In this document: piece after piece, positions 1-7,306 of the stretch
Position numbering within the stretch: position 1 is the first letter of the stretch
Layout: every line of letters begins with the position of its first letter
The notes under the pieces: generated by a model
What the model was told of the DNA's origin: nothing
Database searches by the model: none
What the model saw: the letters and a program-made list of their open reading frames with translations, nothing else
Source: Campylobacteraceae bacterium
GTDB taxonomy: Bacteria; Campylobacterota; Campylobacteria; Campylobacterales; Sulfurovaceae
Reading direction: 5' to 3'
DNA length: 59,467 nt
Assembly: GCA_027038295.1 (NCBI GenBank)
Contig: JALVXD010000053.1
Coordinates: 1-59,467, forward strand
Program-made: the position numbers and the translations under genes

Positions 1-69
1 ACCTTTGGCTACATTGGTTTTATATGTTGTTATTGCATGGGTAGGGAATGAACATGTTATTTGGTTTTC

Positions 70-168
70 GTAGGGTGTAGACCCTGTCTACACCGTGTTA
101 TAGATATTTAGTATTCTATAAAATTTATGGTTTGGTTTTGATGGTGTAGTCGGGGGACTACACCCTAC
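70..168. repeat. REP/BIME-like inverted pair, GGTGTAG stem
   Basis: Two hairpins in inverted orientation. The left unit has the head GTAG (70-73) and a 9-bp stem GGTGTAGAC/GTCTACACC with loop CCT (74-94). The right unit has stem GGTGTAGTC/GACTACACC with loop GGGG (143-164), followed by CTAC (165-168), the reverse complement of the head. The roughly 48-bp spacer is AT-rich. A tetranucleotide GTAG next to an imperfect palindrome is the known signature of REP units mobilised by RAYT (Y1-type) transposases. A closely related pair lies at 54630-54734. It sits directly downstream of the tpiA stop codon. Confidence 0.75.
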
Positions 169-174
169 GGATTT

Positions 175-864
175 TTAATGTAAAACCAACTCTAAAAAAG
201 TTTCTGTTTTCAGGGATGCTCCACCTACCAAAACACCATCTACATTGTCTATAGCAGCTATCTGGGCAATATTTGCTCCTTTTACACTTCCACCATAGAG
301 TAGGGGTTTGTCAACAACTTTTTTAAGTGCATCATGGGTCATGGTGATCTCTTCTACAGAAGCCGTACGACCTGTACCAATAGCCCAGATAGGCTCATAG
401 GCAACCATGAAGTTTTCGTAAGTAGTGTCGATGCCTTCAAACTGAGAAACCAAATGTTCGATGACAGCTTCAAGTCCTTGTTCTCTTATCTCTAGTGATT
501 CACCAATACAGTAGATGATTTCAAAGCCTTGCTCTTTGAAGAAAGCAAATTTTTTAGCTACTGCCTCTTGTGATTCACCTAAGATATCACGTCTTTCAGA
601 GTGACCAATAAGAATGGTATTGATATTGAACTCTGCAAGTTGCTCTACACCTACTTCACCAGTGTATGCACCACTCTCTACAGGATAAGCATTTTGAGCT
701 CCTATAATAAAGTCTCCCTCGTAGGCATCGAGTGCTGTTAACGGTGGGAAGATAAAAACTCTATCCTCTTCATTTTTATCTACCAGTTTTCTTTGTAGGT
801 CTTCAATATAGTTTTCAGTTGATTTTCTAGTATGGTTTGTTTTAAAATTTGCTGCGTATATCAT
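175..864 (-). CDS. tpiA: Triosephosphate isomerase
   Basis: Interconverts dihydroxyacetone phosphate and glyceraldehyde 3-phosphate in the cytoplasm. At 229 residues it is at the short end of the family. The N-terminal NFKTN carries the substrate lysine, GHSERR the electrophilic histidine, and VAYEPIWAIGTG the catalytic glutamate with the flexible phosphate loop. LYGGSVKG and GVLVGGASL are the C-terminal phosphate-binding loops. It lies 8 bp downstream of pgk on the same strand, so gap-pgk-tpiA is very likely one operon. In a chemolithoautotroph this set would run mainly in the gluconeogenic direction (inference). Confidence 0.97.
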   Translation of the reverse strand: MIYAANFKTNHTRKSTENYIEDLQRKLVDKNEEDRVFIFPPLTALDAYEGDFIIGAQNAYPVESGAYTGEVGVEQLAEFNINTILIGHSERRDILGESQEAVAKKFAFFKEQGFEIIYCIGESLEIREQGLEAVIEHLVSQFEGIDTTYENFMVAYEPIWAIGTGRTASVEEITMTHDALKKVVDKPLLYGGSVKGANIAQIAAIDNVDGVLVGGASLKTETFLELVLH

Positions 865-872
865 GTTATCCC

Positions 873-2066
873 TTAAGCTTTTAATGCTTCAATTCCAGGA
901 AGTGTTTTACCTTCTAAAAGATTTAAACTTGCTCCCCCACCTGTACTAACAAATGTCATCTCTTCAACATCTCCTGCTCTTAGAGCAACATCTGCTGTAT
1001 CTCCACCACCTACAATGGTTGTTGCATTTGCATCAGCAATATTATGAGACATTTTTAGGCTACCTTTAGCATATTTATCCATTTCATAAACACCCATTGG
1101 TCCATTCCAAATAATAGTTTGTGCATCATTTAAAACGGTACGGAAGAGTCTTGATGATGCTGGTCCAATGTCTAATCCCATCCAGTTATTAGGAATTTCT
1201 TGTGATGAAACGTATTTAGAAGGGACAGTATCTGAGAATTCAGGTGCAACTATGATATCAACAGGTAGGTAAAACTTTACCCCTTGTTTTCTAGCTTTTA
1301 TCATAATGGTACGTGCTTCATCAAGCAGTTCATCTTCAACCAATGAGTTACCAATTTCATAACCTTGTGCTTTTAGGAAGGTAAATGCCATTCCTCCACC
1401 AATGATTACTTTGTCTACTTTGTCGAGAAGTTGTCTTAGTGCTTCAAGTTTACCTGAAACTTTAGAACCACCTACCACTGCTACAAATGGACGAATAGGG
1501 TCAGCCAATGTTTTGTCAAAAAAGTTTACCTCTTTAGCAAGTAGAAATCCAGCTGCTTTGTGGTCAGCATCAAAAAGTCTAGCCATTGCATCTATGGAGG
1601 CATGAGCTCGGTGACAAGCACCAAAGGCATCGTTAATGTAAATGTCTACCATAGATGCTAACTCTTTTGCCAACTCTATATCATTACTTGTTTCACCAGC
1701 TTCATAACGAAGGTTTTCGAGTACAAGTACTTCACCAGCTTCAAGTGCCGCTGCTTTTGCTTTTGTATTTTCCCCAATGACATCTTTTGCTAAAGTAATA
1801 TTATCGGCTATTTTAAGTAGAGTTCTAAGTCTTGTAACAACCGTTGCTAAAGAGTATTTTTCTTGATATACTCCAGGTTCTGGTCGTTCATAATGTGAAG
1901 CTAAAATAACTTTACAGTCACGGTCTAAACAGTAACGAATACTCTGTAATGCCCCACGAATTCTTCTGTCATCAGTAATATTTCCATCTTCATCTTTTGG
2001 AACGTTAAAGTCACATCTTATAAATACAGTTTTACCTGTTATATCTAAATCTTTAATTGTTTTCAA
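873..2066 (-). CDS. pgk: Phosphoglycerate kinase
   Basis: Transfers phosphate between 1,3-bisphosphoglycerate and ADP, cytoplasmic. Length 397 residues is normal for bacterial PGK. The N-terminal RCDFNVP motif binds 3-phosphoglycerate. Further family signatures are [27 protein letters not shown], the nucleotide-site stretch WNGPMGVYE, and the C-terminal GGGDTADVA and [13 protein letters not shown] loops. It is middle gene of gap-pgk-tpiA, 28 bp after gap and 8 bp before tpiA. The antisense open frame across 1402-1605 is a shadow. Confidence 0.97.
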   Translation of the reverse strand: MKTIKDLDITGKTVFIRCDFNVPKDEDGNITDDRRIRGALQSIRYCLDRDCKVILASHYERPEPGVYQEKYSLATVVTRLRTLLKIADNITLAKDVIGENTKAKAAALEAGEVLVLENLRYEAGETSNDIELAKELASMVDIYINDAFGACHRAHASIDAMARLFDADHKAAGFLLAKEVNFFDKTLADPIRPFVAVVGGSKVSGKLEALRQLLDKVDKVIIGGGMAFTFLKAQGYEIGNSLVEDELLDEARTIMIKARKQGVKFYLPVDIIVAPEFSDTVPSKYVSSQEIPNNWMGLDIGPASSRLFRTVLNDAQTIIWNGPMGVYEMDKYAKGSLKMSHNIADANATTIVGGGDTADVALRAGDVEEMTFVSTGGGASLNLLEGKTLPGIEALKA

Positions 2067-2094
2067 TGTTTTTCTCCTTTGTAATAGAATGTAT

Positions 2095-3087
2095 CTATTT
2101 TGAAATGTGTACAGCCATGTCTACCAAACGTACAGAGTAACCCCATTCGTTGTCATACCATGATAGTACTTTTACCATATTCCCACCGATTACCTGAATG
2201 GTATCCATGGCTACTACCGAACTCTGCTCTTCACCTACAAAATCCTGAGAGACTCTATACTCAACATCTACACCTAAAATTCCTTTGTGTGAACCTTCAC
2301 TGGCTTTTGTAAAGGCAGCTTGTACCTCTTCTACGGTTACCTCTTTTTCAAGGTTTACGGTTAAATCAACCATAGAGACATCAGGCGTAGGAACACGAAT
2401 GGCTTGACCGTTAAGTTTTCCTTTTAATTGTGGTAAAACTTTTGCAATAGCTTTTGCAGCACCCGTAGTTGTTGGTACCAAATTGGTTGCACCAGAACGA
2501 CCTTTTCTTGGGTCTTTTTTATGTTTACTATCTAAAATTGGCTGAGAAGCTGTATAGGAGTGGATAGTAGTCATAAGCCCAGACTCAATTTTAAAAGCAT
2601 CATCTAAAACTTTTGCTACAGGAGCTAAACCATTGGTAGTACAAGAAGCGTTTGATACTACAGTTTGACCTGCATACTCATCTTCATTTGCACCAATTAC
2701 AAAGGTTGCTGTGTCATCTTTTGCAGGAGCAGAGAAGAGAACTTTTTTGATTCCAGAGTCAAGGTATGGTTGTACTGATTCTTCTGTTAAAAATACACCT
2801 GTACACTCTATAACCACTTCTGCACCACAACCTACAAAGTCAATTTTTGCTGGTTCACGCTCTCCAAAAAGTTTTGCTTTGGTATCACCAATATAGACAT
2901 ATCCATCTTTTACAGAGACATCTTTTCTTGTACCGTGAACAGAGTCATATTTAAGACCATATTCAATAATATTTTCAGCTCCACTGGCGTTAACAGCTAC
3001 CAACTCAATATCATCTCTATCAGCAATAATTCTTGCGACACATCTACCTATTCGTCCTAATCCATTTATAGCAACTTTAACAGCCAT
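2095..3087 (-). CDS. gap: Glyceraldehyde-3-phosphate dehydrogenase, possibly NADP-preferring
   Basis: Phosphorylating GAPDH of 330 residues. It has the nucleotide-binding INGLGRIGR motif, the catalytic [13 protein letters not shown] cysteine and the C-terminal WYDNEWGYS signature. Two cofactor-specificity positions look unusual. The acidic residue at the end of beta-2, normally VND in NAD enzymes, is replaced in VAVNAS. The usual LDLPHKD loop reads LDSKHKKD, so the Leu-Pro pair is Ser-Lys. Both are the direction of change seen in NADP-using GAPDHs such as Bacillus GapB, so anabolic use is likely (inference). It is the first gene of the minus-strand gap-pgk-tpiA operon, divergent from nadD-rsfS with a 64-bp intergenic region. 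Confidence 0.95.
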   Translation of the reverse strand: MAVKVAINGLGRIGRCVARIIADRDDIELVAVNASGAENIIEYGLKYDSVHGTRKDVSVKDGYVYIGDTKAKLFGEREPAKIDFVGCGAEVVIECTGVFLTEESVQPYLDSGIKKVLFSAPAKDDTATFVIGANEDEYAGQTVVSNASCTTNGLAPVAKVLDDAFKIESGLMTTIHSYTASQPILDSKHKKDPRKGRSGATNLVPTTTGAAKAIAKVLPQLKGKLNGQAIRVPTPDVSMVDLTVNLEKEVTVEEVQAAFTKASEGSHKGILGVDVEYRVSQDFVGEEQSSVVAMDTIQVIGGNMVKVLSWYDNEWGYSVRLVDMAVHISK

Positions 3088-3151
3088 TTATTTACACCTT
3101 TAGTTTAATATGATAAAATTCTTTATAGTTTACATTAGTTGAGGTTATTGG

Positions 3152-4018
3152 TTGTTTAAAAATACTAAAGAGAGTGTTGCAGTTTTTGGGGGGAGTTTCG
3201 ACCCTCCACACATTGGACATAAAAAGGTTGTTTCGGAGGCATTAAATGTGTTGAAAATTGACACAGTAATCGTGGTTCCTACATTTTTAAACCCGTTTAA
3301 AACGGGTTCATATTTTAATACTGAACAACGGCTGAAAATGACAAAAGAGATGTTTGAAGAGTTTTCAGATGTAAAAATAAGTGATTTTGAAATAAATGAG
3401 GGTAAGGCAACACCCACAGTAAAGAGTTTAGCCCATTTTCAAAAAGAATATGAGGTTAAATATTTAATAATTGGAGCTGATAACCTTGCTTCAATTGATA
3501 AATGGTATAATTTTAAAAGTATAAACGAGCAAATTACATGGGTAGTTGCTACAAGAAGAGGGTATAGTGTAGATACCTCAAAATTAAGAGCTTACAAAAT
3601 TTTAGAGATAGATGCAGATATAAGCTCAACACAAATACGAAAAAACATCGTGAAGGACAGACCATATATGAACATGGATGAAAGAGTAGAAAGAATAGTG
3701 GCTTTTTTAGATAGTAAAAAAGCAGAAGAGATAGAGTCATTTAATTTAGAAAATGTAGATTATTTAGCAAAAAGAGTAATTATTGCAAACTCTTTAGGTG
3801 CGAAACATTCAGTATCATTAGCGACACAGTTAAAAGTAGAGCTTAAACCTTTGGGTGAAGATTTTTTACATGTAGATGAGAGTGAAGATTGGGTGGTAAT
3901 CGACTTGGGTGATATTTTGATTCACCTTATGACCAGTGAAGCCAGAGAAATTTACTCTTTAGAAGATTTTTTAACAGAACTTTCAGCAGGTAAATTTAAG
4001 ACACAACAGCTTACATAA
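3152..4018 (+). CDS. nadD: NadD-RsfS fusion: nicotinate-nucleotide adenylyltransferase plus ribosomal silencing factor
   Basis: One continuous frame of 288 residues starting at TTG (3152). Residues 1 to about 180 are NadD, which makes nicotinate adenine dinucleotide in NAD synthesis. They contain the nucleotidyltransferase motif GGSFDPPHIGH near residue 13 and the ISSTQIR signature near residue 156. From about residue 194 the sequence is RsfS/Iojap, which binds ribosomal protein uL14 and blocks subunit joining. Its signatures are DWVVIDLGDILIHLM and SEAREIYSLEDF. In most relatives these are two adjacent genes; here no stop or restart separates them. Proteolytic or translational separation cannot be excluded. 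Confidence 0.93.
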   Translation: MFKNTKESVAVFGGSFDPPHIGHKKVVSEALNVLKIDTVIVVPTFLNPFKTGSYFNTEQRLKMTKEMFEEFSDVKISDFEINEGKATPTVKSLAHFQKEYEVKYLIIGADNLASIDKWYNFKSINEQITWVVATRRGYSVDTSKLRAYKILEIDADISSTQIRKNIVKDRPYMNMDERVERIVAFLDSKKAEEIESFNLENVDYLAKRVIIANSLGAKHSVSLATQLKVELKPLGEDFLHVDESEDWVVIDLGDILIHLMTSEAREIYSLEDFLTELSAGKFKTQQLT

Positions 4019-4179
4019 GACCAGTCATATCTTTTAGTCAATAAAACGATCTATCTAATTTCTAGCTTTAGGTCGTATCTTTAATTCTCAATTTAAACAG
4101 CAATATAGGATAAATTAATCTAGCACAAACTTGTTTTTATATATACTTTGTAATGCAAAGTACTTTGAAAAGGAAAATA

Positions 4180-4815
4180 ATGAGTGAAAAAGATGAGGTT
4201 TTACGACAGATATCAGAGATAAAGCACCATTTAATAGATAAAGAGAGCTTTTTTCCTTATAACTACAACGCTTGTCATGTTTGGTCTTTGATTGCAGTGG
4301 TTTTAACTTTTTTGATGATACCAAGTTATGAAAATAGCGTGACTTTTGGAACAATAGTTGTTACAAGTTTGGTTCTTATAGGTTTTGTAATAGAGGGTGT
4401 TCTAACAAAAAAAGTAAATGAAAGCTACGATATAGATGACTGTACTCGTCGTCAAGCGTTTATAATGAAAAATTTTATTATGATTTCATTCTTTGCGATT
4501 GTCTTTAGTGCAGTTTTAGCAATGATGAAGCTCTATATACTTATTTTTATTTTATGGCTCTTTCTTATCTCTTTGGGGTATTTTGCCATTAGTTTTGTAC
4601 TCAATGTCAAAGCGTATGAGAAAGTAGCCATGTTCAATGTTTTGAGTTCTGTGGCACTTTTGAGTTACGGGGCTTACTTTGGACTTTTAGAGGGTAGGGG
4701 GGCTTTTTTGAGTGTTGTGCAAGGTGTGGTTATCTTGGGTTTAGCAGTTCTTCCCACTTTAGTCGCACTACAACAGCAAAAAATTGAAAAATTAGATAAG
4801 GCTTGTGGTGTTTGA
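4180..4815 (+). CDS. Uncharacterised multi-pass membrane protein upstream of an HTH regulator
   Basis: I do not recognise a named family. I chose the ATG at 4180 because AAGGAAA lies just upstream; an in-frame ATG at 4153 lacks a comparable site. This gives 211 residues. A hydrophilic N-terminus of about 40 residues (MSEKDEVLRQISEIKHHL) precedes about six hydrophobic segments. The C-terminus LQQQKIEKLDKA is charged. Its end overlaps the next gene, a winged-helix regulator, by 11 bp, so the two are translationally coupled. A membrane partner or sensor for that regulator is plausible but unproven. Confidence 0.75.
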   Translation: MSEKDEVLRQISEIKHHLIDKESFFPYNYNACHVWSLIAVVLTFLMIPSYENSVTFGTIVVTSLVLIGFVIEGVLTKKVNESYDIDDCTRRQAFIMKNFIMISFFAIVFSAVLAMMKLYILIFILWLFLISLGYFAISFVLNVKAYEKVAMFNVLSSVALLSYGAYFGLLEGRGAFLSVVQGVVILGLAVLPTLVALQQQKIEKLDKACGV

Positions 4816-5086
4816 CCCTCTTTTACATCAACCTGTGCGTTCAAAACTGCTCTCACTGTTGATTGCTAACGATGAGTTGCCTTTTAAGGCTCTAAAAGAG
4901 TCGCTCTCTGTGACCGATGGAAATCTCTCTAGCCATCTAAGTAAGTTAGAAAAAGAGAAGTATGTACTGATAGAGAAACTTTTTGAGGGGAAGCGACCTA
5001 AGACGGTGGTACATATTACCTCGAAAGGGCGAGAGGCTTTTTCTTTGTATATTGAAGCATTACGAAAATTTATTGAAGATAACTAA
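4805..5086 (+). CDS. Winged-helix transcriptional regulator, ArsR/MarR-like single domain
   Basis: A 93-residue DNA-binding protein with GTG start at 4805 (GTG at 4808 is an alternative). The pattern HQPVRSKLLSLL, ALKESLSVTDGNLSSHLSKLEKEKYVLIEK and KTVVHITSKGREAFSLYIEAL matches stand-alone winged-helix proteins of the HTH_34 type: helix-turn-helix near residues 30-55, then a beta wing near 60-75. No metal-binding cysteine motif or extra ligand domain is visible. It overlaps the upstream membrane protein gene and precedes the lolA-like/porin/RND genes, so it probably controls that cluster (inference). A REP-like pair begins 9 bp after its stop codon. Confidence 0.85.
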   Translation: MVFDPLLHQPVRSKLLSLLIANDELPFKALKESLSVTDGNLSSHLSKLEKEKYVLIEKLFEGKRPKTVVHITSKGREAFSLYIEALRKFIEDN

Positions 5087-5094
5087 AAAAAAAC

Positions 5095-5201
5095 GTAGGT
5101 TTGACCATGTCAAACGTCTAAATCAAATTTGAACCTATTTTAAAATTCAAAATTCCATTTAATTTAAACGGAGATTTGGTGTTTGACATGGTCAAACCTA
5201 C
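5095..5201. repeat. REP/BIME-like inverted pair, GTTTGAC stem
   Basis: Left unit: GTAG (5095-5098) and a 7-bp stem GTTTGAC/GTCAAAC with loop CAT (5099-5115). Right unit: the same stem with loop ATG (5181-5197), followed by CTAC (5198-5201). The spacer is 65 bp and AT-rich. The same stem occurs as a single unit at 24622-24646. It separates the regulator gene from the LolA-like gene, so any transcript crossing it would form strong hairpins. Confidence 0.75.
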
Positions 5202-5222
5202 GGAAACTAAAGGATTAAAAAA

Positions 5223-5975
5223 ATGAAAAGAATAATACTGACAACACTACTAACAGCAACAAGCCTAATGGCATTAACCAATATGGAAATAGCTCAAAAA
5301 TCAGATAATGTAACTGATGGTTTTGAGAGTTCTATTGCTCAAACGGAGATGATACTTATTAATGCCTCGGGGCAAAAGAGTACTCGTGAATTAGAAATGA
5401 AAACTTTAGAGGGCGAGAATGGAGATAAGACCATTTCAACTTTTTTGACCCCTGCTGATGTTAAGGGAACTAAAACTTTAACACATGAACATGTAGATAG
5501 AGATGATGACCAGTGGTTGTATTTACCAGCACTTAAGCGTGTAAAGAGAATCGCCTCTTCTAATAAGTCGGGTTCATTTATGGGGTCGGAGTTCTCTTAT
5601 GAAGATATAGGAAACCAAAACTATAACAAGTTTACTTATGATGAAAAAGTGGAAGAGGTAGATTTGAACGGGGTTAAGTGCTATAAAGGTACACGTATTC
5701 CAAAAGATGAAAACTCAGGTTATACAAAGCAGGTTTCATGGGTAGCGATGGATAGTTTTTTACTTCAACAAGTAGAGTATTATGACCGTAAATCAGAGCT
5801 ACTTAAAACGGCTGTTTTCTCTGACTATAAGCAGATTGATGGTGTCTGGAGAGTAGGTCGAATTGAGATGAAAAACCATCAAAATGATAAAAGTACCATT
5901 TTAATTTGGAAAGATGAAAAAATTAAGGCTGGGTTAACAGATAAAGAGTTTAATAAAAGAGTTTTAAAACAATAA
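5223..5975 (+). CDS. LolA-like outer membrane lipoprotein-sorting protein
   Basis: A 250-residue periplasmic protein with an N-terminal signal peptide (MKRIILTTLLTATSLMA). The mature part matches the LolA_like family (PF17131 type): TEMILINASGQKSTRELEMK, the turn TLTHEHVDRDDDQWLYLPAL, then KRIASSNKSGSFMGSEFSYEDIG. Such proteins have the half-barrel fold of LolA/LolB and bind lipids or lipid anchors. They are commonly encoded beside MMPL/RND exporters and a beta-barrel protein, as here. The cargo is unknown. The next gene starts about 48 bp downstream, so co-transcription is likely. Confidence 0.85.
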   Translation: MKRIILTTLLTATSLMALTNMEIAQKSDNVTDGFESSIAQTEMILINASGQKSTRELEMKTLEGENGDKTISTFLTPADVKGTKTLTHEHVDRDDDQWLYLPALKRVKRIASSNKSGSFMGSEFSYEDIGNQNYNKFTYDEKVEEVDLNGVKCYKGTRIPKDENSGYTKQVSWVAMDSFLLQQVEYYDRKSELLKTAVFSDYKQIDGVWRVGRIEMKNHQNDKSTILIWKDEKIKAGLTDKEFNKRVLKQ

Positions 5976-6022
5976 GCATTATTATGTTAACATTGTTCAC
6001 ATTTAAACAAAAGAGGCATATT

Positions 6023-7198
6023 ATGAAAAAAATATTACTACTATCTACACTATTATCAGGATATTTACTTGCTGATGGATTAGAATATAAGGGAAACATA
6101 GGTTTTGAAAGTGGATATGTTGACCACGATATGAAAGATAAACGAGACCATCAAAATGCAGTACGTTTAGAAGTTGAGTTAAAACAAAAAATGAAAAATG
6201 ATGAGTTTGTCTTTTCAGGTGAAGCAATAGTTGATGCAGATGATAAAAATCGACGTTATCTTAATGTTAAAGATTTGTACTATAAACACAATTTTGAAAA
6301 CTCCGATTTACTCATAGGACGTAATACCCGTTTTTGGGGTGCAATGGAGTTCTATAACCATACCGATACTTTTAATACCAAAGATTGGCGTGATGACCCA
6401 TTTGATTATGATGCAAAGATAGGGGCAAATAACATTGCCTATACACAGTACTTTGAAAACTCTGAATTTTCAGTGATTGCTAAAGTTCATGAAGAGAGAC
6501 AACGGGTACAAGATAGTGAGTCGGTGAATAACTTTATGCCTTCTATTTATAGTGATACTCTTGTAACCCAAAAAGATAGAGACAGACCAACTCTATACTT
6601 GAAATACTCAGGTTCAGGTGAAGATACACAGATAGATTATTCGTTTATCTATCAAAATGGTTATGATGAGCAACGCTATTTGGCACCAGTTGGAGCAACG
6701 CTACAACAACATGCCTATTTGGTTGATAAAGTGATGGCATATGCCACTTTGGTGAGTGGTTCTACTATCTACAAAACAGAACTGGCACATACCAAGAGTG
6801 ATGATGATAAAGTTTCAGACTACTCTCAACTCTCTCTTGGTCTTGAACATACGCTTTATGGTGTAGTAGGCAAGGCAGATATTGGTTTACTCGCAGAGTA
6901 CTATAAGTATAAAGAGCGAGACGATAGTAAGTTGGGAGCCAAAGAGTTTGGAAACCTTTTTGCTGATGATGTAGTAGTCGGATTTAGATACAGTTTTAAT
7001 GATTCAGCTGATTCAGATATTTTAGGTGGTGTGGCAGTTGATAGAGATAACAAAGAGAAGATGATTTCTTTGGAGTACAATACACGACTCTACAATAAAT
7101 ATAAGTTAGGCTTGAGTTATCAGCACCTTTCACCTAAAGAGGATTCGTTGTTTAAAGAGTTGGATTCGGTGAAATTGGATTTTGGATATTATTTTTAG
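6023..7198 (+). CDS. Outer-membrane beta-barrel protein (porin-like)
   Basis: I prefer the ATG at 6023, where a signal peptide (MKKILLLSTLLSGYLLADG) starts, over the in-frame ATG at 5984. This gives 391 residues. The mature protein alternates hydrophobic and polar residues in strands such as FVFSGEAIVDADDKNRRYLNVKDLYYKH and ends KLDFGYYF, a C-terminal aromatic typical of BAM substrates. No specific porin family is recognised with confidence. It is flanked by the LolA-like and RND genes, so it may be the outer-membrane component or receptor of that system. Its stop codon directly abuts the REP-like pair at 7200. Confidence 0.8.
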   Translation: MKKILLLSTLLSGYLLADGLEYKGNIGFESGYVDHDMKDKRDHQNAVRLEVELKQKMKNDEFVFSGEAIVDADDKNRRYLNVKDLYYKHNFENSDLLIGRNTRFWGAMEFYNHTDTFNTKDWRDDPFDYDAKIGANNIAYTQYFENSEFSVIAKVHEERQRVQDSESVNNFMPSIYSDTLVTQKDRDRPTLYLKYSGSGEDTQIDYSFIYQNGYDEQRYLAPVGATLQQHAYLVDKVMAYATLVSGSTIYKTELAHTKSDDDKVSDYSQLSLGLEHTLYGVVGKADIGLLAEYYKYKERDDSKLGAKEFGNLFADDVVVGFRYSFNDSADSDILGGVAVDRDNKEKMISLEYNTRLYNKYKLGLSYQHLSPKEDSLFKELDSVKLDFGYYF

Positions 7199-7199
7199 G

Positions 7200-7296
7200 G
7201 TAGGGTGCGATTGCTATCGCACCGTTAAAACAAAATTTGAGATTGTATAAAAATAATAAATATGATAAAAACGGTGCGATAGCAATCGCACCCTAC
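7200..7296. repeat. REP/BIME-like inverted pair, GGTGCGAT stem
   Basis: Left unit: GTAG (7200-7203) and an 8-bp stem GGTGCGAT/ATCGCACC with loop TGCT (7204-7223). Right unit: stem with loop AGCA (7273-7292), followed by CTAC (7293-7296). The left head begins one base after the porin stop codon. The right end runs straight into the AGGAG ribosome-binding site of the RND gene. Confidence 0.75.
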
Positions 7297-7306
7297 AGGA
7301 GAAAAG

